DNA of 64,000 nt from Liolophura sinensis (GCF_032854445.1 NC_088296.1:4179246-4243245); one strand, 5' to 3'; shown: positions 46,040 to 57,668, counted from the first letter of the stretch. Translations and numbers: made by a program. The notes: generated by a model not told the origin, from the letters alone.

Positions 46040-46930
46040 CCAAAATGGATGTTCCAAGTAAATAATCGCAAGACCGATTCCCGGATCTAAAAGCTAAGAA
46101 AATATATAAAGTGTGAAATTAAGATGGATCCTTGCAAGGGAAGGCAGTCAGCAGTTTTCAATGATGTTGGAGACGCAAGGGAATATTCTGGGCGAATGAA
46201 TGAAATCAGTATCCAAATTTTGTATTATGCTGGTTTAGTAGTACCCAGGAGCTTCTCACCAATGCGGTCGCTGTGAGTTCAAGTCCAACTCATGCTGGCC
46301 TCCTCTCCAGCCGTAGGTGGAAAGGTCTTCCAGCAACCTGCGGATGGTCGTGGGTTTCAATCGCGCTGTGCCCGGTTTCCTCCCACCATAATGCCCCTCG
46401 CCGTCATATAAGTGAAATATTCATGAGTACGGCGTAAAACACCAATCGAATAAATAAATAAATAGTTTAGCAGATAATCAAATATGTAGCTCAGATGCGC
46501 TTTCATTCACTGTTCATATATCCAACGTGGCCAGGGCTTAGGAAATAGGAGTTGCCGCTCAGACACTTGAGAAACTTCCGGTTTGCCGTGATGCATTAAC
46601 CAATGGTAGGTTGTCCGATCTAACGACTAGCCTACATCTCTCAGATGATATCATGAAGTGATTCTACTGGTGGACTAAGTAAGCCCGAGGCCTAACAATA
46701 AAGCATTTTGAGACCGGTCACGCCAAATATATGGCAATCGACGTCACTGTGTAACTTTTAACTATTTAAGCATTTACATGAACGATTAGAATAAACCCTG
46801 GTCCGTATTTCACCGGTTACGTGTGGCCATTTACCACTGTTGTCTTTGATCTGGTTTTGCTCTTTATGCTGTAGATTTTTATATTGCTGTTGACTTAGGT
46901 GCATATAGGACTGTTAGGAGCATCCGGTGC
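46040..46930. repeat. Unclassified dispersed repeat, copy 1 (interrupted by a SINE)
   Basis: It shares diverged blocks with 55,820-56,170 and 56,990-57,210: aataatcgcaagaccgattc, gaatattctgggcgaatgaa, catttacatgaacgattaga and ttttgctctttatgctgtag. A family-A SINE (46,241-46,464) sits inside. The blocks occur in a different order from that in the 55.8-kb copy, so this is probably two partial copies. Confidence 0.6.
46241..46464 (+). mobile_element. SINE family A (sense)
   Basis: It contains gtacccaggagcttctcacc, gtgagttcaagtccaactca, cctgcggatggtcgtgggtt and acaccaatcgaataaataaa. Confidence 0.9.
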
Positions 46931-47040
46931 ACAAGATCTAGTGGCGCTGGTTACCATGGCGAAGAGTGGTCTTCATGTTAACTGACATATCTCTTACGTC
47001 ATACTATTGTCTTCGTATAAGCGGGAAGTTGTGCAGAAAT

Positions 47041-47135
47041 TTGATGATCGTGGGTTTCGTCCGGGCTCTGTCTGCTTTCCTCCAACAGCAACAGTAAATA
47101 TTCTTGAGTGTGGTGTAAAACATTACAGATCACAT
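47041..47135 (+). mobile_element. SINE family A, degenerate 3' part
   Basis: It contains gatcgtgggtttcgtccggg, ctctgtctgctttcctccaa and cttgagtgtggtgtaaaaca. Confidence 0.65.
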
Positions 47136-47295
47136 TATATTCAATGTCATATGGACAGCTTTCCTTACCCGTAGCTCACCTTTTCTCTCTAGCACGGCTA
47201 TATGGAATGGCAAAATGTCTACATCTGCCTCAGATATCCTCGTCTGGAAAACAAAATCTATGCTCTCTTTCATACTATCTGGATTAAGAACCTAC

Positions 47296-47351
47296 CTTAT
47301 TTACGTCGCCGACAAGATCATCGAAGTCCACCGTTATGTGAAAGAAGACTG
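47296..47351 (-). other. Candidate 5'UTR exon of the receptor gene
   Basis: A 56-bp stretch is bounded on the - strand by an acceptor (atcattcgtttcag) and a donor (AAG|GTAGGT). It lies between the receptor's start-codon exon and the candidate promoter exon, on the same strand. Non-coding assignment is inferred. Confidence 0.4.
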
Positions 47352-47455
47352 CTGAAACGAATGATATAAACAGCAATTAAAAACAAAAAAGAATCTGTGT
47401 GCATATCTTACTCAAATTTCTTAGTCATCTGAGTTGTATCTAATGGTCAAGTCTG

Positions 47456-48007
47456 ACATTCGGATGCGTATGGAAGCCGGTAGCGGCCACGCGTGCTTCC
47501 GTCCTTTCTACTGATTATTTAGACCAGAAATTAACGCAAAGTACAAAACAACGAAAAGATGAGGCAACAGTGCGAGGCAAAACCAAGAAAGGACGACACA
47601 AAAGTCCCACCAAACCTCGCACTCTCGTATTCTTTCCTTGGGTTTGTCTTACACACAGCGATTTATTAGCAGAAGGAAAAAGTACGCAAGAACGAGGTTT
47701 GGTGGGACCTCATCCTTTCTTAGTTTCGCTATTTTGTATGTTTTACATCAAAACAAAAGGACGACAGAAAAGCACGAAAGGTCGAGGCGAAAGTACAAAA
47801 GTGCGAAGTGGCAAAAACTTCGTTGTTTTGCTTCGCACTTCGTACTTACGTATTTTTGCATCGCCCTTTTGCCTCGCCCTTTGGCCTCGCCTTTTCGCCT
47901 CGCACTTTCGTTGTTTCCTAATTTCACATTAATTTCTGGTCTAAATAATCCGTAGAAAGGAACGAAAACACGCATGGCCGCTATCTACTTCCATACGCAT
48001 GGAATGT
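47456..48007. mobile_element. Fold-back element with terminal inverted repeats of about 75 bp
   Basis: The left arm (atgcgtatggaagccggtag ... ttatttagaccagaaattaa) and the reverse complement of the right arm (atgcgtatggaagtagatag ... ttatttagaccagaaattaa) match over about 75 bp with few mismatches. The interior has further inverted pairs, for example gtcccaccaaacctcgcac near 47,604 and aacgaggtttggtgggac near 47,690, then gcgaagt/acttcgc runs near 47,810-47,845. No transposase and no clear target duplication are visible. Confidence 0.8.
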
Positions 48008-48009
48008 TC

Positions 48010-48900
48010 TAGTCGAATTAGTAAAGTCCTTTTAGCTTAGTTTCGAAACTTATTTTCTGTTTAGGCCATTCGTATACATCATGAACCGCTGAAAATAGGC
48101 TAAACGGGATAAATACATACATGTCAAAAATATTTTCCCAAAGAAAATAATAAGTTCAGCATTTATCTCAAACCGCGCGATAGTAATGGTGCCCATCCCA
48201 AAAATGTATTTTTCCAAAAAATATAAACTAGGGTTTTATTTCGCGTTCGGAGATAGCTTCAATCAATGGCCATGGGGTTTGCTTTCATTCAGCATATTCA
48301 AGCAGAACCGTGCGATATCTCCATTGGTGGAACTGTTTTGCATATCAGCCAATCAGTGGTTGGGCTATATTCATCTTTGCAGCCAAATTTAAGAACATGT
48401 CTAACACAAAACAAGCTTTTTTGTCGTTGGTCAACAGCGTGATGGACAGAGAGAAAATAAAGCCGTAGAGCGAGGTAAATATCGACAACTATTTACTTTT
48501 ATTGTTTATGTTTATAGGAACGATTCCAAATTTTTTTGGGCTGCTCCGTTTCACGGCATAACTATCTCTTGGTGTGAGAGAAATCCTGAGTTCATTTATT
48601 TTTTCTTATTTTTATTTGAATGAGTGGATTTCCCTTTAACAGCTTCTTAGAGAAACGCCTTTTTTGCAAATTATAATATCACAGGGGTGAAATGATCCAA
48701 CTTTTCTGCTCAAGTTCACGCCACAAGGATCTGTTTACCAACAGTGAATAACAGAAGTATCCGCCAATAAAGCGTCAATGCAAAGTTACATCCCATAGCA
48801 TCTCCCCCCCCCCCCCCCCACAATTAAATGGACAAATCGCCCTATTACAGACAAAGGGACTACTACATTTCTGTCTAATCTGTCCGTAGGGACGGGTCGT
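48010..48900. other. No gene seen
   Basis: Apparently single-copy sequence with a poly-C run at about 48,806-48,820. Short open frames lack resemblance to known families. Confidence 0.4.
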
Positions 48901-48914
48901 GGATCTGCATCTAG

Positions 48915-49145
48915 GTGTGGAAACAGACATTTGTGTGGAAACAGACATTTGTGTCGAAGCTGATATTTGTGTCAAAGCTGACATTTGTGCGTAAACAAAT
49001 GTTTCTCTCAAAGCAGACATTTTTGTGGAAAGCGACATTTGTGTGGAAAGAGACATTTATATCCAAACAGACAATTGTGTGGAAGCAGACATTTGTGTGG
49101 AAACAGATATTTGTGTCGAAGAAGACATTTGTGTTGAAACAAACA
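48915..49145 (+). repeat. 18-bp minisatellite, about 13 copies
   Basis: The unit is gtgtggaaacagacattt with frequent substitutions. Several frames stay open because 18 is divisible by three. Confidence 0.9.
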
Positions 49146-49565
49146 TTTTCATACCAGCCGTCAACAATAATGGACATTTGGATTGCCGTCAAAATTTCAG
49201 AAATTAGTCCGTCGCCTAAGGCTATCCTGGCCACAAAATTTCTTCCAATACACAGCATAATTTTATAACATAACGTCGCTGACTGATACAGACAGAGACG
49301 GACAGCGGACAAACTGGAAGACAGACAATTAAACGATGGCGAAGACATCACCTCCTTAATTGAATGATAAATTAAATGTATGAATTAACAAGAGAATTTA
49401 CCTGCAATGGAGGCAGGTGTATATTAAATCTCAGAGAAGATAAAAATAGCACTTGGATGCCTGTCGATTCAACGCAGATTGTTTTTGAGCACAAAAAAAG
49501 CAGAAAGCAACCTGCGCGAGTTTGACAGTGGCACGGCTTCTTTGCTTTACGCACAGTTGACTTAC

Positions 49566-49627
49566 CTGTAAATCGCCGACAGGAGGACCCTCCTAGAGTG
49601 CCCCCTGTCGGAGCGGCCTCATATATT
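49566..49627 (-). promoter_or_regulatory. Candidate promoter and first non-coding exon of the receptor gene
   Basis: On the - strand a TATA-like gaatatatg (49,619-49,627) is followed about 55 bp later by a strong donor, TTACAG|GTAAGT (exon end 49566). This would give a leader exon of about 25-30 nt. With the exons at 47,296 and 44,954 it forms a coherent 5'UTR. Assignment to the receptor is inference. Confidence 0.35.
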
Positions 49628-49639
49628 CAGGCATGTGTG

Positions 49640-50940
49640 TGTCACGTGACTGATGGGTGACGTGATAATAGCAGGATTTCCCGCACCGCCGGGTTGAGGT
49701 GTCTAATTACCCTCAATACATACGAAAATTTCCATGGTAACGTATAAACAGTTAGGACTCCCGGTTAAGATCTTAGCTGAGAGAAAATTGCATGCCCTTT
49801 TTAATGGTTTGTTTAATGTTGAAATTCCCACAAAAATAAAACAAGCGGCAATAAAAGGCGAGCGCAAGTATTACCTGTCTTATACAGACATACATTCATT
49901 AGTTGGAGACTCCATTCCATGGAATGAGTTGCGGCACAACATGTCTTATATAACTTAAACCTTTTATTCATAAGCCGGTTTTGTAACACAGGACAAACGG
50001 CTATGATGGTCATATTTCTTTTAAAAAAATCGCAATTCCAAGGAAGAGGGGATTTTTGAATTCAAACTTTTTTGTCGTTGAAGGTAAAAGCAATCCTCCT
50101 GTATCGTGTGACTTGTAAAAAATGTTAGGCAGCTGATGGTGGAGGAAGGAAGAGGCGCTGTAACAACGTAATTTGAAATAAAAACGCAAAAGTCAGAGTG
50201 GCTTTTTGGAATGTTATTCCTTTGAATAAAATGGCCATACTGGCATATGTTATGAATGAGAATAACGACAATTTCCTTTAAAAACATATTTGTTACGTAT
50301 CGTGTTGTTATAAATTGCGTTCCAAACGCGATTTGGAATAAAACACAATTTGTAATAACTTCACAAAAATGTATTGAGAGCGTTTGTGGTGACAGGGGCC
50401 TGTAAGTTACTGGTATTTAGTTAGCAGCATACGCAGCTATAAGAAAACCCTAATCTAGGTTGATTGGTAAGAGGCCGGATTTCAGCGGTTAGGTTGGGCC
50501 AATTTGCTACATATCACACAGCCTTTGATGCTGTGGTTTTGTTCCCAATCATGTACTCTTTTGTATAGTGTTTTCTGATTAGCTCAATCAGAGCTAAGTT
50601 TTCAAAAGTAGTTGTAGAAGCAGTTCACAGGCAGGCACTGAGAACGAAACATTTGAAGAAACAGTTTTATAAATGTTGATCAGTCATCATAACAATAACA
50701 GACAAGCAATATGCTGAAAAATAAAATAGTATAAGAAAACAAGTTGAAAGTGAACATTGTTAATTAAAAAATACAAGAAAAAACAAACAGAAGGCACGCC
50801 GACAGAGAAGACAAGTAAAACCCCTCGTTACAGATAAAGAGACAAAACTCTGCAGTTATGTTTTATCATGAAATGATGAAGAATGGTTTCTACCATTCCT
50901 GGATTTTGATCTAAATCCTGATCATCAACAAAAATCAGTG
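49640..50940. other. No gene seen
   Basis: AT-rich sequence with no repeat family recognised and no splice-supported frame. Confidence 0.4.
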
Positions 50941-50954
50941 GACACAAAATGTCC

Positions 50955-51508
50955 TCCAAATCCGGCCATCGTAAAGTTCCTGACAGAGACACAGACTTAT
51001 CCGGCCATCGTAAAGTTCCTGACAAAGACACAGACTTATCCGGCCATCGTAAAGTTCCTGACAGAGACACAGTCTTATCCGGCCATCGTAAAGTTCCTGA
51101 CAGAGACACAGACTTATCCGGCCATCGTAAAGTTCCTGACAGAGACACAGTCTTACCTGGCCATCGTAAAGTTCCTGACAGAGACACAGACTTATCCGGC
51201 CAACGTAAAGTTCCTGACAGAGACACGGACTTATCCGGCCATCGTAAAGTTCCTGACAGAGACACAGACTTATCCGGCCATCGTAAAGTTCCTGACAGAG
51301 ACACAGACTTATCCGGCCATCGTAAAGTTCCTGACAGAGACACGGACTTATCCGACCATCGTAAAGTTCCTGACAGAGACACAGACTTATCCGGCCATCG
51401 TAAAGTTCCTGACAGAGACACAGACTTATCCGGCCATCGTAAAGTTCCTGACAGAGACACAGACTTATCCGGCCATCGTAAAATTCCTGACAGAGACACG
51501 GACTTATA
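50955..51508. repeat. 39-bp minisatellite, 14 copies
   Basis: The unit is cttatccggccatcgtaaag plus ttcctgacagagacacaga, highly uniform. The 39-bp period keeps at least four frames open on both strands, for example repeating DKSVSLSGTLRWP on the - strand. No flanking sequence supports a protein. Confidence 0.95.
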
Positions 51509-51849
51509 AACTCTTTCAGTGACATTTACAAGTTGGGGGTGACATGAAAGGGAAGTCTTTCTGATTATGGATTTACAACTTTTGTTGTTTGGAAGACGGC
51601 GTTTCGAGGTAAACAATAACACAATTGCCATCAAACCACAGTTGGTTTAAAGGCCATTTCCTGTATTGTGACCGGTCACACCAGTGTTTTATTAATAGAT
51701 TTTTCATCGGTAATTGGTTTTAGTTTTCAATGCATATCGTCAGTTTACATTTGTGCGACGATTTTTTTATTTGTATATTTACAATTCAGTAGTTAGACAT
51801 ATTAATTGCTATAATTGCTGTATTTACCGGTACGCAAAAGTTATTCGCG

Positions 51850-52119
51850 TAGCCAAAATGGTTAGCACTTCAACGCGGCGCAATGACCCAGGAGCCTCCT
51901 ACGAATGCCGTCGCTGTGAGTTCAAGTCCAGTAAATGCTGACTTCCTCTCCGTCCGGAGATGGGAATTTCTGCAGCAGCTTGCGGATGGTCGTGCGTTTT
52001 TCCTTGGGCTCTGCCGGGTTTTCTTCCATCATGATGGTGGCGTTCATTGTATAAGTGAAACATTCTTGAGTACGGCGTTAAAGACCAATCAAATACATAA
52101 ATACATAAATAAATAAATA
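51850..52119 (+). mobile_element. SINE family A, near full length (sense)
   Basis: It contains cgcggcgcaatgacccagga, gtgagttcaagtccagtaaa, gcttgcggatggtcgtgcgt and gagtacggcgttaaagacca followed by (aaat)n. Confidence 0.9.
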
Positions 52120-53370
52120 TTGCCTAACCTGTACCGAAGTCAACCCTTTTTGCGCTTCGTTTCTTGTGAGTCATTCGGTACTCGTTGGCATCGAAACAGG
52201 ACTTGATGTAACAGTGGATGTAACCCCCCATTAAAATAAAGAAGCCATTATCTGAAGTGTTATTACGTACAGGCTGCAGATATGGTTGCCATGACTTTTA
52301 CAATGAACAAAGTGCAAATAAAAATTGAGGATTTACGATGGACTGAATTATATTTACGATGGTATTGTTATACCCTTCCTGTAATTGTGATTTGCATTCT
52401 ATGAATTCCACCTGTCCAGTGGTTAATTTTGGATTTTATTCCCGGAATGCTGATTTTCTCGGAGTATTTGGGTATTGTACGTGTATAAATACATTTACAC
52501 GTACTCTAATTCTTCATTCTTTTCAACCACCTGTGCAAACAATATTTTGAAACACTCTGATATAAATATTGGGTGTAGAGAAACAATTTGTACAGCTGTA
52601 TGATGCATACATCTTTAATGACACAAACAAATAATTTTTATACTAATTTTATGCATAAGGTACATTGAGAAAAGTGCTTTCGTGGTTAAAAAACGGTAGA
52701 AAGTATTTGTGTACTTTTATTTTTAACAGTTTGAAAGTTTCTGTGCATTGCAAGAAACTATTATACAAAATCCCTCATGTCTACCTTGGGAGTGAGCCGC
52801 GATCTGGTGTATAATGGCGCTTACGTTTAAGTAAAAAGAAAAAAAGGACGAGAGAGGAACAGGTTCAAAGCTAACCTTGGAAATTTTTCCAAGATTTTCC
52901 CCGCTCAAGCAATGCTTTGTGATAATAACGGTACTTGTCTACGACTCTTGAGTGGCCGTTTGAAGAAACTGCGTCTAACCGCTAAATATGGGTATGCACA
53001 TTTCCAACCTGAACGTAACAGGTAGGGAAGTTCTTCAATAACCTGCTAAACCTTGGCGATTAATCCGGGCACTCCGCTTTCCTTTACCCATATTGACCGC
53101 CACCGGATCAACACGTTTTAATCCGTTATTAACACCTTGTAAGTGCACTAGATAAAACGAGGATCACTCTAGGATTAGAAACAGGCAATTCATTACGTGT
53201 GAATTGCTAATTAATTGAAAAGTGCACCAACAATAATTAATTGCATGTAACATATCAATATTGACAACAGGCATGTAACAGTCGCACCTATACCGTTTAT
53301 TCTGCAACACAACGTGGTGTTGAATTATCGGAGATGTATTAGATACTAATGTGCTATACATTACTATGAC
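52120..53370. other. No gene seen
   Basis: AT-rich, apparently unique sequence without coding evidence or a repeat signature. Confidence 0.4.
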
Positions 53371-53490
53371 ATATTTGGCTGGTCTTTAACGCATTACTCA
53401 AGAACTTTTCTCTTATATGATGTCAGATAGGTTTATGGATGGAAGAAACAGGAGTGCCCGGAAGCAAACCATTGCTAGTGGTCAGATACC
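53371..53490 (-). mobile_element. SINE family A, strongly degenerate (antisense)
   Basis: It contains ggctggtctttaacgcatta, ctcaagaacttttctcttat and agaaacaggagtgcccggaa, at low similarity to the consensus. Confidence 0.55.
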
Positions 53491-53994
53491 TGAAAAAGAA
53501 ACGTTCTATCTTAAACCCGCAGCTAAAACAGCGTGAACTGGACCCATGATAGTCGCGCTGAAAGACAGCACTTTAAGTGTCTTACATGATATTTGTGTGT
53601 TTTTCGTTATTATTTGATGACGATATAGGAGGAATTCTATCACAGACAACACTGATATTTGTCGTTGTGTCGTGAAATTTACAACTTGCACTGTCATCTA
53701 GCATAAAGTATAGCTGAGAGTCATCAAAATGTGCGCTTCCTCTTCAAGGGCAAAGTTCCCTTCCGTCATCTAAGGAGCACTAATGATCGTCGTAGATTGA
53801 ACATGTGAGTGGCTTGGGCTGAGTTGGAGGGCGGGAGGGGCTCTGCCAAACCAATCTGCGTGTGTCATTACCCTAAGGGCAAAATACCTGGGCTTAGACA
53901 TACCGTGAAAACGTGACAAAGAAATTTCTAGCTGGAAAATACGTAAATCTGGCTGAAACGACAGGTAGCACCCACAGCCTCGGTGATGTTGGTA

Positions 53995-54145
53995 TCGAGA
54001 TTCACTTTGTCTTGCTAAAGTTAATGGCAAAATGACTTCGTAGTGTGTTGAACTTAATGGCAAAATGACTTCGTAGCGTGTTGAACTTAATGGCAAAATG
54101 ACTTCGTAGCGTGTTGAACTTAATGGCAAAATGACTGCGTAGCGC
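53995..54145 (+). repeat. 33-bp minisatellite, four copies
   Basis: The unit is gttgaacttaatggcaaaat plus gacttcgtagcgt. Confidence 0.9.
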
Positions 54146-54697
54146 TGTTCGTGTGGTCCTACGTGACATAGGCCTTCAAAGTGAGCTAGATGTAGAGTGT
54201 CAGCTGTGGGGAAATTGGTTAGAGATCAAACAAATCAATCAATCAGGTGTTTGACCTACTCGCATACTTCCTTGTTCGCGATTGCTAGAACTAATAAGGC
54301 TGCCATACTGCCGAGGTGGCGTTAAGTTGTGATCATGTACTTATTCCTCGTCCGTACATATTGCTCTGACACCTTGAATCACGTACACGTTTGGCATTTT
54401 CATTTCAACTGCTGTGAAATTCTGATGGTAAATCTCACAACGAATGTATGAACTTTGATTGCCTATTTGTATGTTGCGAATCTCCCTGTGGTCACTAACA
54501 GCTTTTGTCAGACGTTCTCAAGACCTTGACCAAGGACGTCGTGGGTTGGAATCCAACTTTAGCTCCTTCAGCTCTGATTTCATGTCAGGAGATTTTAAAG
54601 ATACCTGGGAAAAGGCAACGGAAAGCATCAGGTTTGTCGTCAGCGCCGTTGGGAATCTTCTAATATGTGAAAAACGTACACACTATTTATTCCTTTA

Positions 54698-54786
54698 TGT
54701 ATTTAACTAGTGTTTCTACGCCGTACTCAAGAATATTTAACTGATACTACGGCGGCCATCATTATGGTGGGAGAAAACCGGGCAGA
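54698..54786 (-). mobile_element. SINE family A, truncated (antisense)
   Basis: It contains gtgtttctacgccgtactca and catcattatggtgggagaaa, and stops at accgggcaga. The next SINE tail starts immediately after it. Confidence 0.82.
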
Positions 54787-54920
54787 TTTTTTTATTATTT
54801 GATTGGTGTTTAGCACCGCACTCAAGAATATTTCACTTATACGACAGCGGCCTGCATTGTGGAAGGAGGGAGCAAGGCAGAGCTTGGGAGAAACCCACGG
54901 TCATCCACAGGTTTCTGTAC
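54787..54920 (-). mobile_element. SINE family A inserted into or abutting the previous copy (antisense)
   Basis: It contains ttgattggtgtttagcaccg, acagcggcctgcattgtgga and cccacggtcatccacaggtt. Its T-rich tail abuts the break point of the preceding SINE, so this is a nested or tandem insertion. Confidence 0.82.
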
Positions 54921-55815
54921 AAGTAGCTAATAACCGTTAGCAATTTATAACCTATAATACATTATAACTCATAAACTGTTACGCTCATAGATAATTCCCC
55001 GGGCTTGAAACCTGCTATTTCATATCCACATTTTCACAAAGGCACACTTGATGACTTCGTTTTTTGGATCTACGGCTGTTTTTATTGGATAAAGGGTTTT
55101 CCTCTTGTCGTCCGCATAAAATATGATTGTGAGACATTTGCTCATTATACAAGCATTTACAGCGCTGAAGTAGAACGCAAAACAGTTTTCACTGTTTTGA
55201 CGGAGGCAGTTTCCGTTTCGTCCCACGGAAGGACAAAAATACAGCGAAGAATTTACAACCATGAGATCAAAACACTTTACTATGTTGGATACCAAGATAG
55301 CGCACTACTTTCATGCGCGCTTTGTCATAAACCACCGATGGGATCTCACCGGAAATCGGTTTGCGGTCATGTTTATGTGCGCTGACTTCAGATCATCCCA
55401 CGTCGCCATTTAGCTGTCACGGGAGGAAACGGCTCAATATTTACAGCGTCAGAATTATAAATTACAGCTCTATATCACGACATTTTATATCACAGGTGAA
55501 TCTGTTCTAAATCCGAATAATTTAGTCCATGCCAGAAGTGGGCGATCCATGCCTGGCGCTGGCCAAACAATATAACGAGCTCTACCATTAGAGGCCACTT
55601 GTTTTTGACCCGAGATGTTATAGGTGTTCCAGTTCACTTGCAAATCTCCGTCTTTCTCAAGCAAAAGTTTAACACATAAACTGTGTTTTACACATTGACT
55701 GTTGACATTCGCACCGTGAAAATCAACCAGGTATTGTTTATTTAGAAATGTTAATGTTTATTTGTTTGCTTGTATGGAGTTTAATTTAAACGCCAAAGCA
55801 TGCGCATACCATGCA
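54921..55815. other. No gene seen
   Basis: A 126-codon open frame at 55,005-55,385 has no recognisable domain, start context or paired splice sites, so I leave it uncalled. Confidence 0.35.
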
Positions 55816-55819
55816 GACA

Positions 55820-56170
55820 TCGGCTAAAATGGTCCTTGTCAATAATCGCAAGGCCAATTCCCCAAAACCGGCCCCGATAGCACAGTTGGTAGCGCGTCCG
55901 CTTCGGGAGTGGTAGATCCAGGGTCAGTCCTGGATCGAGCAACACTTCATTTCTTTTTACCTAATTCTGCTTTGAAAATAGGCCGTATTTCACGAGTTAC
56001 GTGCGACCATTTGTCATCTATCACACTATCCTCGCTGTTCTGGTCTTACTCTCAATGATGTACGTCTTTGATTACATTGGAAAGATGCAAGGAATGTTCT
56101 AGGCGAATGATTGAAATCAGTGTTCAAAGCGTGTTCGTTTTCATTGCAACTATTCATACATCCAACATGG
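55820..56170 (+). repeat. Unclassified dispersed repeat, copy 2
   Basis: It shares aataatcgcaaggccaattc, cgtatttcacgagttacgtg, tctggtcttactctcaatga and gaatgttctaggcgaatgat with the copies at 46.0-46.9 and 57.0-57.2 kb. A tRNA-like segment (55,869-55,945) lies inside. Confidence 0.6.
55869..55945 (+). mobile_element. Isolated tRNA-like head of SINE family B
   Basis: It reads ggccccgatagcacagttgg, tagcgcgtccgcttcgggag, tggtagatccagggtcagtc, ctggatcgag. The A-box-like part is good, and the B-box-like part is weak. It matches the heads at the right ends of the antisense family-B copies. The acceptor stem does not close, so it is not a functional tRNA gene. None of the SINE body follows it. Confidence 0.7.
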
Positions 56171-56362
56171 CAATCTTATTCAACCTGATGAATAGACCGC
56201 TCCTATCCCCTGGTACAGCTGAATCAGACACGATCATGAAGCAGAGTGACCGAGATTCTGGACGCTCTGTTCATATTTACTTACAAGAGAATTTATACTC
56301 ATCGTAAGAAACTTAGAGTGAAGAAGGTTTGTGTAATAACTTTGACACACTAGTCTTTGCTG

Positions 56363-56830
56363 CAATAACGTGTGACGTTTAACGCTGTACTTAGGAATAT
56401 TCACTTATATGGACGGAAGAAACAGGAGAGCCTGGAGGAAACCGGATAGCCAGGAAGAAACCAGAGAGCAGGGGAGAAACCAGACAGCCACGAAGAAACC
56501 AGAGAGTGGGGGAGAAACCAGAGAGGCAGGAAGAAACCAGAGAGCGAGGCGGGGGACCGGTGAGCCAGGAAGAAACAGGAGAGGGAGAAAAAATACAGTT
56601 TTGGGAGTTTGGGAGAGACGGGGAGCCAGGAGTAAACCTGAGAGCCAGGGGTAAACCGGAGAGCCAGGAGTAAACCGAGGAGAGGAGCCAGGAGTAAACC
56701 GGAGAACCAGGAGTAAACCGGAGAGCCAGGAGTAAACCGAGGAGCCAGGAAGAAACCGGGGAGCCAGGTAGAAATCAGGGAGCCAGGAAGACACCGGAGA
56801 GCCTGGAAGAAGAGGAGTGGCAAGAGTAAA
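56363..56830. repeat. Minisatellite of GAGCCAGGAAGAAACCGGA type, probably SINE-derived
   Basis: It opens with a degenerate antisense SINE-A 3' end (gtgacgtttaacgctgtact, taggaatattcacttatatg). It then runs into about 20 degenerate copies of a unit resembling the SINE core segment gggaggaaaccgggcagagc. Open frames on the - strand are by-products. Confidence 0.7.
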
Positions 56831-56989
56831 CTGACGACCTTCGCCAGATATTCGTTAAAGCCAACACAAGGCGGTCTGGGTTCGACCCGGTGTCCTCTCT
56901 GTGCTGGCAAACATCTTCTGTTATACATTGTTATCCTAAAGCCTGTATTTTCCTATGCTAAATGGCTCGTATAACTATAAACATTCATT

Positions 56990-57210
56990 TCGAAAAATTC
57001 TAGACCGGTCACGTGTAATAAATTATAATTAACATGACTGCATTTTGTTTACCTAATTCTGTCGCGTGAAATTTGCTACTATTTAAACATTTACATGAAC
57101 AGTTAGAATAAAACCCCAACTGACGTAAATTGACAAGATACCTTATGTAGTAGCTATCACACTGTCATCGTTGCTCTGGCTTTACTCTCTATGCTGTAAG
57201 TCTTTAATCA
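56990..57210 (+). repeat. Unclassified dispersed repeat, copy 3
   Basis: It contains tagaccggtcacgtgtaata, catttacatgaacagttaga and ctggctttactctctatgct, matching the copy at 46.7-46.9 kb. It ends close to the start of the 21-bp satellite. Confidence 0.6.
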
Positions 57211-57295
57211 TAGTCATTCACCTTATTCTATTGTTGTCACATATTATACTGTTGTTGTTATACATATTAATTTGTTGTCATGCATTATGCTTCTG

Positions 57296-57662
57296 CTGCT
57301 ACATATTATCCTGTGACTGCTACATATTGTCCTGTGACTGCTACATATTGTCCTGTGACTGCTACATATTGTCCTGTGACTGCTACATATTGTCCTGTGA
57401 CTGCTACATATTGTCCTGTGACTACTACATATTATCCTGTGACTACTACATATTATCCTGTGACTGCTACATATTGTGCTGTGACTGCTACACATTGTCC
57501 TGTGACTGCTACACATTGTCCTGTGACTGCTACACATTGTCCTGTGACTACTGCATATTCTCCTGTGACTACTACATATTGTCCTGTGACTGCTACATAT
57601 TGTCCTGTGACTACTACATATTATCCTGTGACTACTACATATTATCCTGTGACTGCTACAGT
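57296..57662 (+). repeat. 21-bp satellite, block 1
   Basis: The unit is tgctacatattgtcctgtga plus c, about 17 copies. It is interrupted at its right end by a family-B SINE. Confidence 0.95.
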
Positions 57663-57668
57663 GCTTAG

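Noticed and set aside
47570-47955. Two overlapping basic open frames of 105-120 codons
   Set aside because: They sit within the fold-back element and arise from its inverted repeats.
50828-51634. 268-codon - strand frame with DKSVSLSGTLRWP repeats
   Set aside because: The 39-bp minisatellite is open in at least four frames; flanking codons show no signal peptide or family resemblance.
55869-55945. Functional tRNA gene
   Set aside because: The acceptor stem does not pair and the B box is weak; it matches SINE-B heads.
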